Shown: positions 40,434-50,673, counted from the stretch's first letter. The stretch: 64,000 bases of DNA from Thiodiazotropha sp040506775 (GCA_040506775.1 JBEVWC010000002.1:372001-436000); one strand, 5' to 3'. Notes: generated by a model not told the origin, from the letters alone. Program-made: numbers and translations.

Positions 40434-41596
40434 GAGCCTGCTACACCGATCTGTTCCGGATAATGAGTAAGATCCTCACCGGGAGGATCAAATCGTCTTT
40501 CCTGATTATTATGGTCATGAATTTCGTTATCACAGTCCTTCCTTACTTGCTGTGCCCAAAGGATGACTTCTGCAATGGTATCGAAAAGATCACTGGGTAC
40601 GATGTCACCTTCCTCGGCTTCGGCATATAAGGCGCGGGCAAGTTCCACATTCCGTAATATCGGAACATGTGCGGCTTCAGCGGCTTCGCGCATGGCTCTT
40701 GCGACATAATCCTCACCTTTTGCCGCTACTGTAGGGACGGGCACCTTGTCTCGGTCATAGTCGAGTGCAACCGCAAGATGAGTGGGATTGACCACGATGA
40801 CATTCGCAGAACGAGCAGCTTCAGCGGCGCTTTGCTGAGACCATTCCTGATGCGCCTGGCGACGTTGCTGTTTGATCACGGGGTCCCCTTCATTTTCTTT
40901 GTACTCCTGCTTGATGTCCCGCATGCTCATGCGCAATTTCTTGATATAAGAGAATCTTTGATAGCCCGCATCAAGAATCGCAATCAGGGAAAATATGCCA
41001 ACAGTCCATATCAACAACATCAGAAACATATCCCAGAAAGTCTGTCCAACCGATTCGGTAACTGTGACCGGAAGTTGAGTCAAGTTAGGAATATAGGATT
41101 TAAGTATGAGCCACCCTATGAGAAAAAGTAGTGCTGTTTTGGCGATAGACTTGATAACTTCCACAAGGTTGTCGAGGCTGAACATGCGCTTCAATCCGGA
41201 TGCCGGATTGAGATGTTCCATTTTAGGTTTGACTTTTTCCAGAGTCATGACAGGACCCACCTGAAGAAATTCAACCAGGGTGCCAATCATGGCAACTGGA
41301 AGGATAAGTAAGGCGGTGATATCAATCAAAGTCCCGTAAGAAAGATGACCTAGTTCGTTGAGCGCGAAAAAATAGTGGGCGGGTTTTGCTGAAAGTTCAA
41401 GTGTCTGAATAAGCAAGGCAGCCAATCGCTCAATCACATAGTACAGAGCGGCACCCAATAAAACGATCCAAACCAGCATTATACCTGTACTGGAAACGTC
41501 CTTGCTTTTTGATACATCGCCTTTTTTTCGGGCGTCCTTGAGCTTTTTGGGCGTGGGTTTCTCTGTCTTGTCCCCACTGTCATTTTTATCGGCCAT
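40430..41596 (-). CDS. sctU: T3SS export switch protein SctU
   Basis: SctU sits in the inner-membrane export apparatus and switches substrate class after self-cleavage at NPTH (residues 270-273). The 388-residue product starts MADKNDSG and KTEKPTPKKLKDARKKGDV, as in injectisome SctU rather than flagellar FlhB, and has four membrane segments (about 38-60, 85-110, 150-170, 190-212). The ATG at 41596 gives this N-terminus; the frame stays open upstream to 41863 with no credible coding. It is separated from the other sct genes and oriented the other way. Base composition is closer to average than the rightward sct genes. Confidence 0.93.
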   Translation of the reverse strand: MADKNDSGDKTEKPTPKKLKDARKKGDVSKSKDVSSTGIMLVWIVLLGAALYYVIERLAALLIQTLELSAKPAHYFFALNELGHLSYGTLIDITALLILPVAMIGTLVEFLQVGPVMTLEKVKPKMEHLNPASGLKRMFSLDNLVEVIKSIAKTALLFLIGWLILKSYIPNLTQLPVTVTESVGQTFWDMFLMLLIWTVGIFSLIAILDAGYQRFSYIKKLRMSMRDIKQEYKENEGDPVIKQQRRQAHQEWSQQSAAEAARSANVIVVNPTHLAVALDYDRDKVPVPTVAAKGEDYVARAMREAAEAAHVPILRNVELARALYAEAEEGDIVPSDLFDTIAEVILWAQQVRKDCDNEIHDHNNQERRFDPPGEDLTHYPEQIGVAGS

Positions 41597-42172
41597 CGAT
41601 GCGTCCAGTGCAGTTAATCGATTCAATGGGATGATATTAGTATCAGATATCGACTGGTGCGCATAGCAGGTTAATGAAAATATATATATATACAAAATAC
41701 AGGATGTGAATAGTGAAAACCTGTGAGATAGCGCCATCTGCTTGAACGGCTGAAATCTGTCTGTATGGGACAGTCTCACTGGTTTCACAGACAACCTTAT
41801 TCGCCAGATGACAAAATTCCGGCATTCTGCAAATAAACCGACATCAATTAAATCGATTGACACCTGTTTTGTCCTAACTGTCTAATGCTTAACGCGCGTT
41901 GCTCGATAATTGTAGGAATTTTCCGAACCCTTTTTGGGCTGATTCCTAATTTCCAAGTTGATTTTCATATGCTTAAATGCGCCCAGCCTGAACACTGCTA
42001 TCGTGCTGGAAGCCGACAGGATCAGGCGTACATGTGACATCGCTTTACAAATGGGTATGTGAATCACTTCTCAAAAATGAGTTGTGGATGTCACATCTGT
42101 CATTGGCGGGTCATGTAAAATACGTATCGTCTCCGGCAATCAGGACTGCCGGATTATAGGAAGCATGATTTC
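41597..42172. other. Divergent sctU/T3SS intergenic region
   Basis: These 576 bases lie between the two divergent T3SS transcription units and should hold the promoters of both. No -24/-12 element was found, and no gene is convincing: the short frames lack ribosome-binding sites and family features. A stem-loop near the right end (42132-42153) is listed separately. Confidence 0.6.
42132..42153 (+). promoter_or_regulatory. Stem-loop in leader of the T3SS operon
   Basis: TCCGGCA-ATCAGGAC-TGCCGGA is a perfect 7-bp stem with an 8-base loop, ending 19 bases before the lytic transglycosylase ATG. It could affect translation initiation or be an operator; it lacks a T-tract. Confidence 0.5.
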
Positions 42173-42910
42173 ATGGAAAGAAACATGAAGAATGGACTTT
42201 CAGGGATCTTCATATTTATCTCAATGTGTATCCACACACTATGTGGCGCTTCCGAAACTCTGCATCTTGATCTGGATGCGGATCATCTATTAAAGCTCCA
42301 ATTTTCAGGTAGTTACTTTGAAACGGTTTATCTGGAGACAGCATCCGTTTCATCTGAGCATCTCGATCACTATGACATTCAGGATACTGAACGACGTCAT
42401 ATTCTTAAAGGTTCCATGAATATACTCACAGAGGAACCTAACTCACGATCAATCTATTCGGGGACAACAAAATCATTATCAGGTCGTGTAATTGATAAAG
42501 ATTTCAGTGGAGCAATCTATCGAGTTTCACAGGAATTCAATATAGATCCACTACTATTGCACGCAATTGCTGAAGTCGAATCCAATTACAATGCTTCAGC
42601 GGTATCACATGCTGGAGCACAAGGACTGATGCAGATTATGCCTGACACTGCGCGACGATTTGGCATGCTCGATCCTGAACAGGAATTGTTCAACCCATTG
42701 AGTAATTTGCGTGTGAGTTCGAGATATATTCGGTCTCTTCATCGACTTTTCGGGAATAACGTACCTTTAATACTTGCTGCATATAATGCGGGTGAAAATG
42801 CAGTAATCAAATATGGATATACCGTTCCACCCTATAAAGAAACGAGGAACTATGTGGATAAGGTGATGCAAAGATACCTTGAGTTAAGAGGTGAATCGGT
42901 GAGGATGTAA
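42173..42910 (+). CDS. Lytic transglycosylase, T3SS-associated
   Basis: This 245-residue protein has an N-terminal signal peptide (about 1-25) and an SLT domain from about residue 115: AEVESNYNASA with the catalytic Glu, AQGLMQIMPDTARRFG, and LAAYNAGENAV. T3SS clusters usually carry such an enzyme to open peptidoglycan for the needle complex. It is first in the rightward operon, 60 bases before sctV. ATG 42173 or 42185 could start it. AT-rich codon use matches the genes after it. Confidence 0.9.
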   Translation: MERNMKNGLSGIFIFISMCIHTLCGASETLHLDLDADHLLKLQFSGSYFETVYLETASVSSEHLDHYDIQDTERRHILKGSMNILTEEPNSRSIYSGTTKSLSGRVIDKDFSGAIYRVSQEFNIDPLLLHAIAEVESNYNASAVSHAGAQGLMQIMPDTARRFGMLDPEQELFNPLSNLRVSSRYIRSLHRLFGNNVPLILAAYNAGENAVIKYGYTVPPYKETRNYVDKVMQRYLELRGESVRM

Positions 42911-42970
42911 GAGAAAACATGTCTCTTATTGGCGTGAAACAAGGATGAACGTAACAAGTATTGTTAACTC

Positions 42971-44941
42971 ATGAGTGTACGTGAATATTTACAATCTGAA
43001 CGAGAAACTGAGAGTAGCGCATTCTCGAGTGTGAGTGATATTGCGCTTGCGGTTGGAGTAATCGCAATCATTGCTTTGATGGTTTTGCCTTTACCGACCC
43101 TGGTGCTTGATTCACTTGTTGCATTGAATATAGTGGTTGGGTTGATTCTTGTCTTGATGGGAGTCTACATCTCTACACCTCTGCAATTCTCGGTTTTTCC
43201 GAGTGTACTATTGATCAGTACTTTATATCGATTGGCTCTATCTGTAGCCACAACACGGATGATTCTATTACACGGTGACGCCGGGCATATTATCGATACG
43301 TTCGGAAATATGGTCGCGGGGGGTAATATTGTTGTCGGACTTGTAGTGTTTCTAATCATTACGCTTGTACAGTTTATTGTTATTGCCAAAGGTGCTGAAC
43401 GTGTTGCGGAAGTCGCAGCAAGATTCACATTGGATGCCATGCCAGGTAAACAGTTGTCAATCGATTCGGATCTTCGTTCTGGCCTGATTGACAAAGATGA
43501 AGCAAAGAGAAAACGCAGAGAAATAGAGCTGGAGAGTAAACTTCACGGTAGTATGGATGGCGCCATGAAGTTTGTAAAAGGTGATGCTATTGCAGGGATC
43601 GTGATTATTATCATCAACTTACTGGGAGGTCTCGCGATTGGGGTATTACAGTTGGATATGGACCTTGGTAATGCCATGGCGAAGTATTCAATATTGACAG
43701 TTGGTGATGGAATGGTCGCTCAAATTCCCGCACTACTCGGAGCAATGTCTGCAGGTTTGATTGTAACGCGAGCCACAGATGATCAATCAGACCGCCACCT
43801 TGGCGATTCTATTCAAAAACAGTTGACAGCCATTCCGCGGGTCTCGCTTGTTGCAGGTTCACTTTGTGTTCTGCTGGCGTTTGTACCTGGTTTTCCGAGT
43901 GGCGTATTTGTCGTCATTGGCATATTGCTTCTTATTACGGGCGCTTTGATGATACCTGTATGGCGAACTCGGATTGATAAAGTAACAAAACCGACTTTTG
44001 AAGTAATACTGAATAGCAAAGACGTCAATCGCGCCAGTGAGACGCTGTTAGAATCCGATAATTCCGTTAGAACTGCTGTTCCATTATTGCTTCAACTGCC
44101 TGAAGATATTGCGAACTCAGAGGAAGGATCTGATCTAGTAAACCGCATCAGAACACTTATCGATAATTACCAGATTGATTTGGGCATCCACATACCAAAA
44201 ATTAATCTGCACTGGTTTGGACAGCGGAAAGATGGCTGGCAATTATTGGCGTACGAAGTGCCCATTGCAAGTAGTCGAATAGAAACATCAACGAGTATAC
44301 AAAAGATACCTGAAGTAATTCACGATGCACTCAGGCGAAATGTCACATTGTTTCTCGGTATACAGGAGACGAGTACATTATTGACACAACTGACTGCAGA
44401 TATTCCGGATATCATCAAGGAAGTCCTAAGAATTATACCGATGCAATCATTGGCAACTATTCTAAGAAATCTGATAGAGGAGGAAATTCCAATAAGAAAC
44501 CTCAGAGGAATCCTAGAAGCGCTGATTGAAACAGGGCAGCACGAAAAAGATGTTAATAATCTTACGGAATATGCTCGTATAGCCCTCAGGAGGCAGATCA
44601 GTCACAGGTATGCACCTGATGACACGCTACATGCCGTAGTGCTAAGTGCGGAACTTGAGGAGAAGTTACTCAAATCTATTCGGGTAACATCCGGAGTGGT
44701 TCAGATGGCGCTTCATCCCAAGGATGCTGAAAATATTATCAGTGCAGTATCAAGTTCGATCCGTACACATTCACCAGTTGCATTGATAACTTCAGTTCAG
44801 ATAAGACGCCACGTAAGGAAAATGTTGGAACATGTTTGCTTCGATACGCCAATACTTTCTCATAATGAACTCGTTCCGAAAGTTCGAATAAATATCCTGG
44901 AAAATGTTGCTCTCCCGGAAATGCTACTTGAAGCAGTTTGA
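42971..44941 (+). CDS. sctV: T3SS export gate SctV
   Basis: SctV forms the nonameric export gate. The 656-residue product has the FHIPEP region (LSVATTRMILL, DAMPGKQLSIDSDLRSGLI and IAKGAERVAEVAARFTLDAMPGKQ), about eight membrane segments in the first 330 residues, and a C-terminal cytoplasmic domain. Its length is slightly below the Ysc and Hrp proteins. The ATG at 42971 has no strong Shine-Dalgarno sequence. It is followed by sctC after 7 bases. Confidence 0.97.
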   Translation: MSVREYLQSERETESSAFSSVSDIALAVGVIAIIALMVLPLPTLVLDSLVALNIVVGLILVLMGVYISTPLQFSVFPSVLLISTLYRLALSVATTRMILLHGDAGHIIDTFGNMVAGGNIVVGLVVFLIITLVQFIVIAKGAERVAEVAARFTLDAMPGKQLSIDSDLRSGLIDKDEAKRKRREIELESKLHGSMDGAMKFVKGDAIAGIVIIIINLLGGLAIGVLQLDMDLGNAMAKYSILTVGDGMVAQIPALLGAMSAGLIVTRATDDQSDRHLGDSIQKQLTAIPRVSLVAGSLCVLLAFVPGFPSGVFVVIGILLLITGALMIPVWRTRIDKVTKPTFEVILNSKDVNRASETLLESDNSVRTAVPLLLQLPEDIANSEEGSDLVNRIRTLIDNYQIDLGIHIPKINLHWFGQRKDGWQLLAYEVPIASSRIETSTSIQKIPEVIHDALRRNVTLFLGIQETSTLLTQLTADIPDIIKEVLRIIPMQSLATILRNLIEEEIPIRNLRGILEALIETGQHEKDVNNLTEYARIALRRQISHRYAPDDTLHAVVLSAELEEKLLKSIRVTSGVVQMALHPKDAENIISAVSSSIRTHSPVALITSVQIRRHVRKMLEHVCFDTPILSHNELVPKVRINILENVALPEMLLEAV

Positions 44942-44948
44942 AGGCTAA

Positions 44949-46823
44949 ATGATGAGAATTTATATAAAAGTGTATCGAAAAATGGGAATTAAAATATTCC
45001 GTTCAATATGTATGTCGTTGTTTCTTGTTATTCAAATTAATTATGAATTACAAGCTGCTACGATACCGAATGTTGATCATAACATTTCGATTATTGCGAG
45101 GGAGCAACCCATTGCTTCTTTTTTAAAAGAGCTGTTCAGTCAATTGTCCGTTCCAGTAGTAGTGGATGATGCTGTCAGAGGAACAGTGAATGGAAGTTTT
45201 GACAATATTCCAGCATCACAGATTATTGATAAGATAAGTAAATCATTTGGCCTTGTCAGATACTACGACGGAGCTGTCGTCTATTTCTACACCTCGAATA
45301 AAATTACGAGGAGAATCATACCGGCTTCTAATGCAGTTTCGAAAAGAATTGTTCGAGCGGCCGCTGAATTGGATCTGATAGACCAACGCAACAGCATTCG
45401 AAAAGCTGTCGATGGCGGAATAGTAGTAACAGGCACAAATAGATTTATCGAACAAATAGACGAGTTGGTATATGCCGCTGAAAGTGGACTTAAAGATTAC
45501 GATCCACCGGTAGGATTCAAGGTTTTTTACCTGAAATACGCCTGGGCTCAGGATGTGTCTATGACATTTGCCGGAAAGCAGGTAGTAATTCCTGGGGTTG
45601 CGACCATATTACGTCAACTAATGAATGATTCACCAGAATCCTATCTTATTGACTATCAGGATAAATTAATCAAACCAGTGGTACCAGGCCTGAAAGGACA
45701 AGGCCTGAATAGTATAGGACAGGCTGACCATGTTGGATTACCAGATACAGGTAGAGGCGTAATCAACATCAGCAATCATCCCTCATCAGCTGTGGCACAA
45801 CAGTTAAATCAACAGTACCTGACGAATACTGATCGTGTCCGTATACAAGCAGACCCCAGACTTAATGCAATTATCGTCAGGGACTCCCCGGATAAAATGG
45901 TGAAATACCAGCATTTGATTGAGTCGCTCGACATTGAGCCACAAATGCTAGAGATCGAAGCAACAATTATCGATATCAACACAGACAAGATGCGAGAACT
46001 TGGTATCAACTGGCGCTGGCAGAACAATGATGATGAAGTTCTGTTTGGTAGTGGTGATGCAGAAATGGATATGAGACTCAGTCCAACAGGTACTATCACG
46101 CCATTTGGACGAGGTGGATTTATATCATTTGTTCTAGGTGATAATGCAAAGTTTATCAGTAGAATCAGTGCATTAGAGGAAGAGGGGGTTGCCAATATTG
46201 TTTCCCGTCCTCATGTATTGACCCTATCCAATGTCGAAGCAATATTTGATACAAGTTCGACTTTTTTTGTGCGTGTGGCTGGTAGGGAAGAGGTGGATTT
46301 ATACAATATATCAGTGGGCACATCACTTAGAGTGACACCTCATGTCTTCAAGGATGATGGTGTAGCCAGAATAAAATTATTAGTCACTATCGAGGATGGC
46401 AACCAATCTGCAGACCAGCAGGTGGATAACATACCTGTAGTGTCACGCTCCGCGATCAATACCCAAGCACTTATCGATGCAGGAGAGAGCGTTTTAATTG
46501 GCGGACTGGTTCGCGAATTAACAACTGATGACGTTCAAAAAGTACCATTTCTCGGTGATATACCGATTGTTGGTAATCTTTTTAAAGATACCGTTAAAAA
46601 GAAAGCAAAAATGGAACGTATGTTTCTAATCTCACCAAAACTGGCGGTGCGAAAAATGGCTAAGGGATCATCCGTTGATGAGTTTATCAATGATCTGTCT
46701 GGTAACAAGAAAAGCAATAAACCGGTCATTAGTGAAGTTAGCACTGATGATACTGCAGAGAATGTGAATAATGAAGAAACCAATGCATTGAATAATAATT
46801 GGCGAAGTATCTTAGATATCTAA
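44949..46823 (+). CDS. sctC: T3SS outer-membrane secretin SctC
   Basis: SctC forms the outer-membrane ring. The 624-residue product has a signal peptide near residues 12-37 (MGIKIFRSICMSLFLVIQ), N-domains (DDAVRGTVNGSF, RLNAIIVRDSP) and a C-terminal secretin domain (VSRPHVLTLSNVEA, IPVVSRSAINTQALIDAGES, KVPFLGDIPIVGNLFK). No pilotin gene is recognised nearby. The Asn- and Ser-rich tail after residue 575 is not conserved. Start 44949 has a second ATG at 44952. Confidence 0.96.
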   Translation: MMRIYIKVYRKMGIKIFRSICMSLFLVIQINYELQAATIPNVDHNISIIAREQPIASFLKELFSQLSVPVVVDDAVRGTVNGSFDNIPASQIIDKISKSFGLVRYYDGAVVYFYTSNKITRRIIPASNAVSKRIVRAAAELDLIDQRNSIRKAVDGGIVVTGTNRFIEQIDELVYAAESGLKDYDPPVGFKVFYLKYAWAQDVSMTFAGKQVVIPGVATILRQLMNDSPESYLIDYQDKLIKPVVPGLKGQGLNSIGQADHVGLPDTGRGVINISNHPSSAVAQQLNQQYLTNTDRVRIQADPRLNAIIVRDSPDKMVKYQHLIESLDIEPQMLEIEATIIDINTDKMRELGINWRWQNNDDEVLFGSGDAEMDMRLSPTGTITPFGRGGFISFVLGDNAKFISRISALEEEGVANIVSRPHVLTLSNVEAIFDTSSTFFVRVAGREEVDLYNISVGTSLRVTPHVFKDDGVARIKLLVTIEDGNQSADQQVDNIPVVSRSAINTQALIDAGESVLIGGLVRELTTDDVQKVPFLGDIPIVGNLFKDTVKKKAKMERMFLISPKLAVRKMAKGSSVDEFINDLSGNKKSNKPVISEVSTDDTAENVNNEETNALNNNWRSILDI

Positions 46824-46848
46824 GTTCTATTCACAATAAATAGATACA

Positions 46849-47946
46849 ATGAATTATAAACCACCACATATGGAAATGTTTGTTCTAAGTGGAGAACAGG
46901 AAGGTGCACGAACAGTACTGACCAACGATAACACGTTGACAATATCCGGGGGAATGGATACAGATGTTATCTTACGTGATCCATCAATCACAACTCAAAA
47001 ATTTAACCTAATTACAAAAGATAATGAGGTGTATGTACAGGCACTCACTGACGGTATTGAAATTCAGGGTAAGGCTATAAAAGAAGGTAAATATATAAAA
47101 ATCCCTCAATATTCAAAAATAAAAATCGGTAACACGATACTTTCCTATGGTAAAAATCCTAATGCCACCTGGAAGGATATTAGGGAGTATGTATCTACAC
47201 TTGAGTTGCGGAGTGCGGGTTCAGCCAAGATAAAGATTCTTCTGATGAGCAACACCGGTGCCTATACGCTGTCCCTGCTAATCTTCATGATCCTGGTATC
47301 ATTTTTGTGGTTGTATCTGAATGCCAATAAACAACAGACTGATGGTTCATTCGATAATATTCAGAACATTCACAGTTTATTAATTGAAAATAATTACACT
47401 TCGCTATCTGTCAATATCAATGAATCAGGACAAATAGTTATTTCTGGGTTCCTGATGACAAACAAAGAGAAGACTGAAGTAGAAAAACTTCTCGAGACGA
47501 ATCATATACCTGCAGTACTTACAATAAATACTGGAGATCGCTTGGCTACAGAGGTACGTGAACTTTATCGAGTAAACGGCCTGGAAGTAGAAGCAAAGCC
47601 TTTGAGTAATGGTGTTGTACTCGTAACATCGAATAATGCACTTGATGATAAATTTAACAGATTAAAAACTATTGCCTTGACTGAAATATCAGGTCTGACA
47701 GAACTCGAAACTGAATACAATAATTCAGATCAGAGTGACAATGTGTTGATCCCAGACAAACAGATTGAGAGTAAAGAAAAAAGGATAACGATGGTAGTCG
47801 ACGGTACTCCTGCGTATCTTATGACCTCAGATCAAGCAAAATATTATATCGGCGCAGTGTTACCAACGGGACATACGATAATTTCTATCAATAACCACAA
47901 AGTGGTTTTGGAGAAGAACGGACTTACAACGACGTTGAATTTCTAA
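46849..47946 (+). CDS. sctD: T3SS inner-membrane ring protein SctD
   Basis: The 365-residue product fits SctD: an N-terminal FHA-like cytoplasmic domain (residues 1-110), one membrane segment near 135-160, and a periplasmic part of ring-building BON-like repeats. The N-terminal half includes MFVLSGEQEGARTVL. It lies between sctC and the small sctF-like gene. The assignment rests on layout and gene order rather than on a strict motif. Confidence 0.85.
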   Translation: MNYKPPHMEMFVLSGEQEGARTVLTNDNTLTISGGMDTDVILRDPSITTQKFNLITKDNEVYVQALTDGIEIQGKAIKEGKYIKIPQYSKIKIGNTILSYGKNPNATWKDIREYVSTLELRSAGSAKIKILLMSNTGAYTLSLLIFMILVSFLWLYLNANKQQTDGSFDNIQNIHSLLIENNYTSLSVNINESGQIVISGFLMTNKEKTEVEKLLETNHIPAVLTINTGDRLATEVRELYRVNGLEVEAKPLSNGVVLVTSNNALDDKFNRLKTIALTEISGLTELETEYNNSDQSDNVLIPDKQIESKEKRITMVVDGTPAYLMTSDQAKYYIGAVLPTGHTIISINNHKVVLEKNGLTTTLNF

Positions 47947-47979
47947 GGTTTAACTAATTATTCACATGAGGACGCATAC

Positions 47980-48276
47980 ATGACTGTCAATAGCAATTAC
48001 TATTCCGCACTTAATGCTAACGCCACAACCAATTCAGATTCGAATGATGGGAGCTGGTTCGAAGCAATGGCTACAGCCTGGGGACAGGCACTTGATAGAC
48101 AGGCTGGTAAAATTGAGGACATGTCAACGAAGATCGGTGATGAAGGACAGGAGACGCCGTCAGCAATAACCCAGTTGACCGCGGAGTCCTTAAAAATGAC
48201 GTTTTTATCGAATAGTTCACATACTGCTTTGAGTAGTCTTGGTTCGTCTCTTGAGACTATGGCGCGTAAACAGTAA
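47980..48276 (+). CDS. Candidate T3SS needle subunit SctF
   Basis: This 98-residue protein has no membrane segment and is Ser/Thr/Asn-rich at the start, then helical (SWFEAMATAWGQALDR, ITQLTAESLKMTF). It sits where sctF lies in Ysc-like loci, between sctD and sctI, and has the small size of a needle subunit, but the usual needle C-terminal WSV/KIL pattern is not evident. It could also be an early substrate or SctF chaperone. AGGACG precedes the ATG. Confidence 0.5.
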   Translation: MTVNSNYYSALNANATTNSDSNDGSWFEAMATAWGQALDRQAGKIEDMSTKIGDEGQETPSAITQLTAESLKMTFLSNSSHTALSSLGSSLETMARKQ

Positions 48277-48294
48277 TCGTTATCAGGTATTCAC

Positions 48295-48699
48295 ATGTAC
48301 GATCTAAGTATATCAGCGCTTTCACAAATACGAAGTGTCGAACAACATACAGGCAGCCAACAACTGAACGTTGGATATGGCGCATCATTGACAGATATTT
48401 CTCGTTTTGAGAGCTGTCTTGATTGCGCACAGAACTCGTTACTCAGTAAACAGCGTACTGAGCAACCTTCAAATGCCGAACGTGCTGTTATGAAACCGCT
48501 AGACTACATTAATGACGAAGCCACTAAAATTGTAGAGTACGCAAAATCTGCTGTATCGAGTGGTAACGAGCTCACGCCGAGTGAGATCGTTATGTTAACG
48601 GCTCGTACACACGAGTTCATGTTTCATTGTCAGTTGACCTCGAATATCGCTAATCGAACGTCCGATGGTCTGCAGCAATTATTCAGACAGCAAAGTTAA
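48295..48699 (+). CDS. sctI: T3SS inner rod protein SctI
   Basis: The 134-residue product has the SctI-type C-terminal helix: ELTPSEIVMLTARTHEF followed by TSNIANRTSDGLQQLFRQQ. The Ser- and Thr-rich N-terminus is variable. SctI forms the short rod linking the export gate to the needle. Its stop ends exactly before the sctJ ATG. The relatively long size for SctI is a small oddity. Confidence 0.75.
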   Translation: MYDLSISALSQIRSVEQHTGSQQLNVGYGASLTDISRFESCLDCAQNSLLSKQRTEQPSNAERAVMKPLDYINDEATKIVEYAKSAVSSGNELTPSEIVMLTARTHEFMFHCQLTSNIANRTSDGLQQLFRQQS

Positions 48700-49464
48700 A
48701 TGTCTATCAGGCGATACTTAGTGATAGTTGCATTGTCTATAACTCTCGCAGGATGTATGGATGATGCACTATACAGTGGGCTGTCAGAGTCCGAAGCGAA
48801 TGATATGGTCGCATTGTTATTCAATTCAGGAATATCCGCAAAAAAAATTCGCTCGAACGATCAAAGATATTCGGTGGTCACCACGACAGAGAATTTCGCT
48901 AAAGCTATAGATATTTTGAAGAACAACGGGTTCCCAAAGAATAGTTTTGACAGTCTCGGAGAAGTATTCAAGAAGGAGGGATTTGTATCGTCTCCATTGG
49001 AGGAACGTGCGCGATTAAATTATGCTCAGTCACAGGAATTAGCAAGAACGATAGAAAGTATTGATGGTGTACTCCTCGCCAGGGTACACCTTGCAATACC
49101 AGAAGAGAATCAATTGGAATCTACTAAAAAGCCTTCATCTGCTTCTGTCTTTATAAAACACAGGAGAGGCGTAGATCTTTCAGACAGGGAATCCCAGATT
49201 AAAGCCCTGATTGTGAATAGTATTGAGGGACTACCCTATGAAAATGTAACTGTTGCAATGTTTACCGCTAATCCAGTGCCAGTGTCAGTTATAAATAAAC
49301 AAGAATCCGGTAAATACCTAAACATATCGCTTACAATGTATGAATATCTAATCTTCGCTTGTGCAGCTCTTATACTATTTTTGTCTGCTCTTGTTATTTT
49401 TTTATGGCTACGAAGTAACAGATCAGAAGCCAGATTAAGATTATTGGGTACACAACAAAGATGA
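48700..49464 (+). CDS. sctJ: T3SS ring lipoprotein SctJ
   Basis: SctJ forms the inner-membrane ring with SctD. The 254-residue product has a lipoprotein signal ending in LAGC at residues 16-19, two ring-building domains (LFNSGISAKKI, VHLAIPEENQ), and a C-terminal membrane segment near residues 217-238. This is the standard YscJ/HrcJ design. The next gene overlaps by 4 bases. Confidence 0.96.
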   Translation: MSIRRYLVIVALSITLAGCMDDALYSGLSESEANDMVALLFNSGISAKKIRSNDQRYSVVTTTENFAKAIDILKNNGFPKNSFDSLGEVFKKEGFVSSPLEERARLNYAQSQELARTIESIDGVLLARVHLAIPEENQLESTKKPSSASVFIKHRRGVDLSDRESQIKALIVNSIEGLPYENVTVAMFTANPVPVSVINKQESGKYLNISLTMYEYLIFACAALILFLSALVIFLWLRSNRSEARLRLLGTQQR

Positions 49465-50009
49465 CTGTGCCAGACATTTCTAATACAGAAGTATACTCTG
49501 CGCGTAATCACCGTGCTGGGTTATATAGAAGTCTTGAGTTCGTTGCTTCAAATCGCAAAGCATATAATGAATTTGGGGCCTCTCTTAGATGGGATGATTT
49601 TAAAGAGGTTCCTGAATGGGTGTTCTTTGAAAGAAAGACTATTCAACAACTGACATACATAGCTGGAACAATATTCTTGCTTCCGATGATCAAGATGTGG
49701 ATTGACGCCCGTAAGATACAATCAATCAGCAATATTCTAGGAGAGGGTGTCTTAGAGACAATTATTAATAATACTAAGAATACTAGTTGCTATACCATAA
49801 GTTTTGATACTGATGAGATTATTCATAACATATCTTCTTCGGGATCGGCTGTATTGATATATAGTCATAGCACCAGAATTAGGCCTTGGATTACTGAGTT
49901 GTTGCCGAAACCAAGGGCGAAGTTGGATAGTGACCTCGCGAAACAAATAATGAACCACAGCTACATCATGCTATCGCTCTGTAATGAAATGTTTAAATCA
50001 GAATCATGA
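49461..50009 (+). CDS. sctK: T3SS accessory protein SctK
   Basis: The 182-residue soluble product fits SctK by position (after sctJ, before sctL) and by a helical, basic pattern such as FLLPMIKMWIDARKIQSISNILG. SctK anchors the sorting platform (SctQ-SctL-SctN) to SctD. The SctK family is weakly conserved, so the call relies mainly on the gene order. It overlaps neighbours by 4 bases on each side. Confidence 0.72.
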   Translation: MTVPDISNTEVYSARNHRAGLYRSLEFVASNRKAYNEFGASLRWDDFKEVPEWVFFERKTIQQLTYIAGTIFLLPMIKMWIDARKIQSISNILGEGVLETIINNTKNTSCYTISFDTDEIIHNISSSGSAVLIYSHSTRIRPWITELLPKPRAKLDSDLAKQIMNHSYIMLSLCNEMFKSES

Positions 50010-50653
50010 AATATATTTCAGTTATACGCACAGATTCAATCAGTACTTTCACAGAGAGTAAAATTATCAATAGTGAAGAGTTGCATTATTTCGATTCATT
50101 GAAAGAATTATCAGTAGAGTTGGAGAATATCCTCAATAACAAGAAGATAGAGATAAAAGAGTCCTGCTCAAAAGGTTACGAAGAAGGATATATAAAAGGT
50201 TTAGATAAAGGTTTAGAAGAGCTACAGAACAAATTCATAAGTCATCTTTCAGAGTTGTTAGATGATATGAAAAATAATTTAGCACATACAGAAAGAACGG
50301 CTCTTGAATTAGCTTGTGAAATGACTAAAAAAATAGCAGAAGATATCCCAAAAAATGTCATTATGGCCTCTTTAGCAAAGACAGCATTGCTCAAGCTAAA
50401 GGAATACCCTTCATATGAAATAATAGTAAATGAGAGTAATTATAATATTCTTGAAAATTACGTATCTTCCTTGTCAGATGCTAGACAAGTATCTCCAAAT
50501 TCACTTCGCTTAACATCGGATAGATCATTGGGAGATTTGGATTGCCATATCAGGACAAATTCTGGCTTAACAATCGCCAATTTTAGTGATCAGATAGATC
50601 TGCTTCGAATCCATATCCTTTCCCATCTTGATAATCAAGATGTGCGGAATTAG
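50006..50653 (+). CDS. sctL: T3SS stator protein SctL
   Basis: The 215-residue product has the SctL/FliH layout: a coiled N-terminus with the repeating G-Y-E-E-G-Y-I-K-G-L-D-K-G motif and a C-terminal V/A-type stator fold (ALKTALLKLKEYP, DRSLGDLDCHI). SctL regulates the ATPase SctN and links it to SctQ. It overlaps sctK by 4 bases and is followed by sctN after 20 bases. Confidence 0.88.
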   Translation: MKYISVIRTDSISTFTESKIINSEELHYFDSLKELSVELENILNNKKIEIKESCSKGYEEGYIKGLDKGLEELQNKFISHLSELLDDMKNNLAHTERTALELACEMTKKIAEDIPKNVIMASLAKTALLKLKEYPSYEIIVNESNYNILENYVSSLSDARQVSPNSLRLTSDRSLGDLDCHIRTNSGLTIANFSDQIDLLRIHILSHLDNQDVRN

Positions 50654-50673
50654 ATTATTCGATAAAGAATGTT

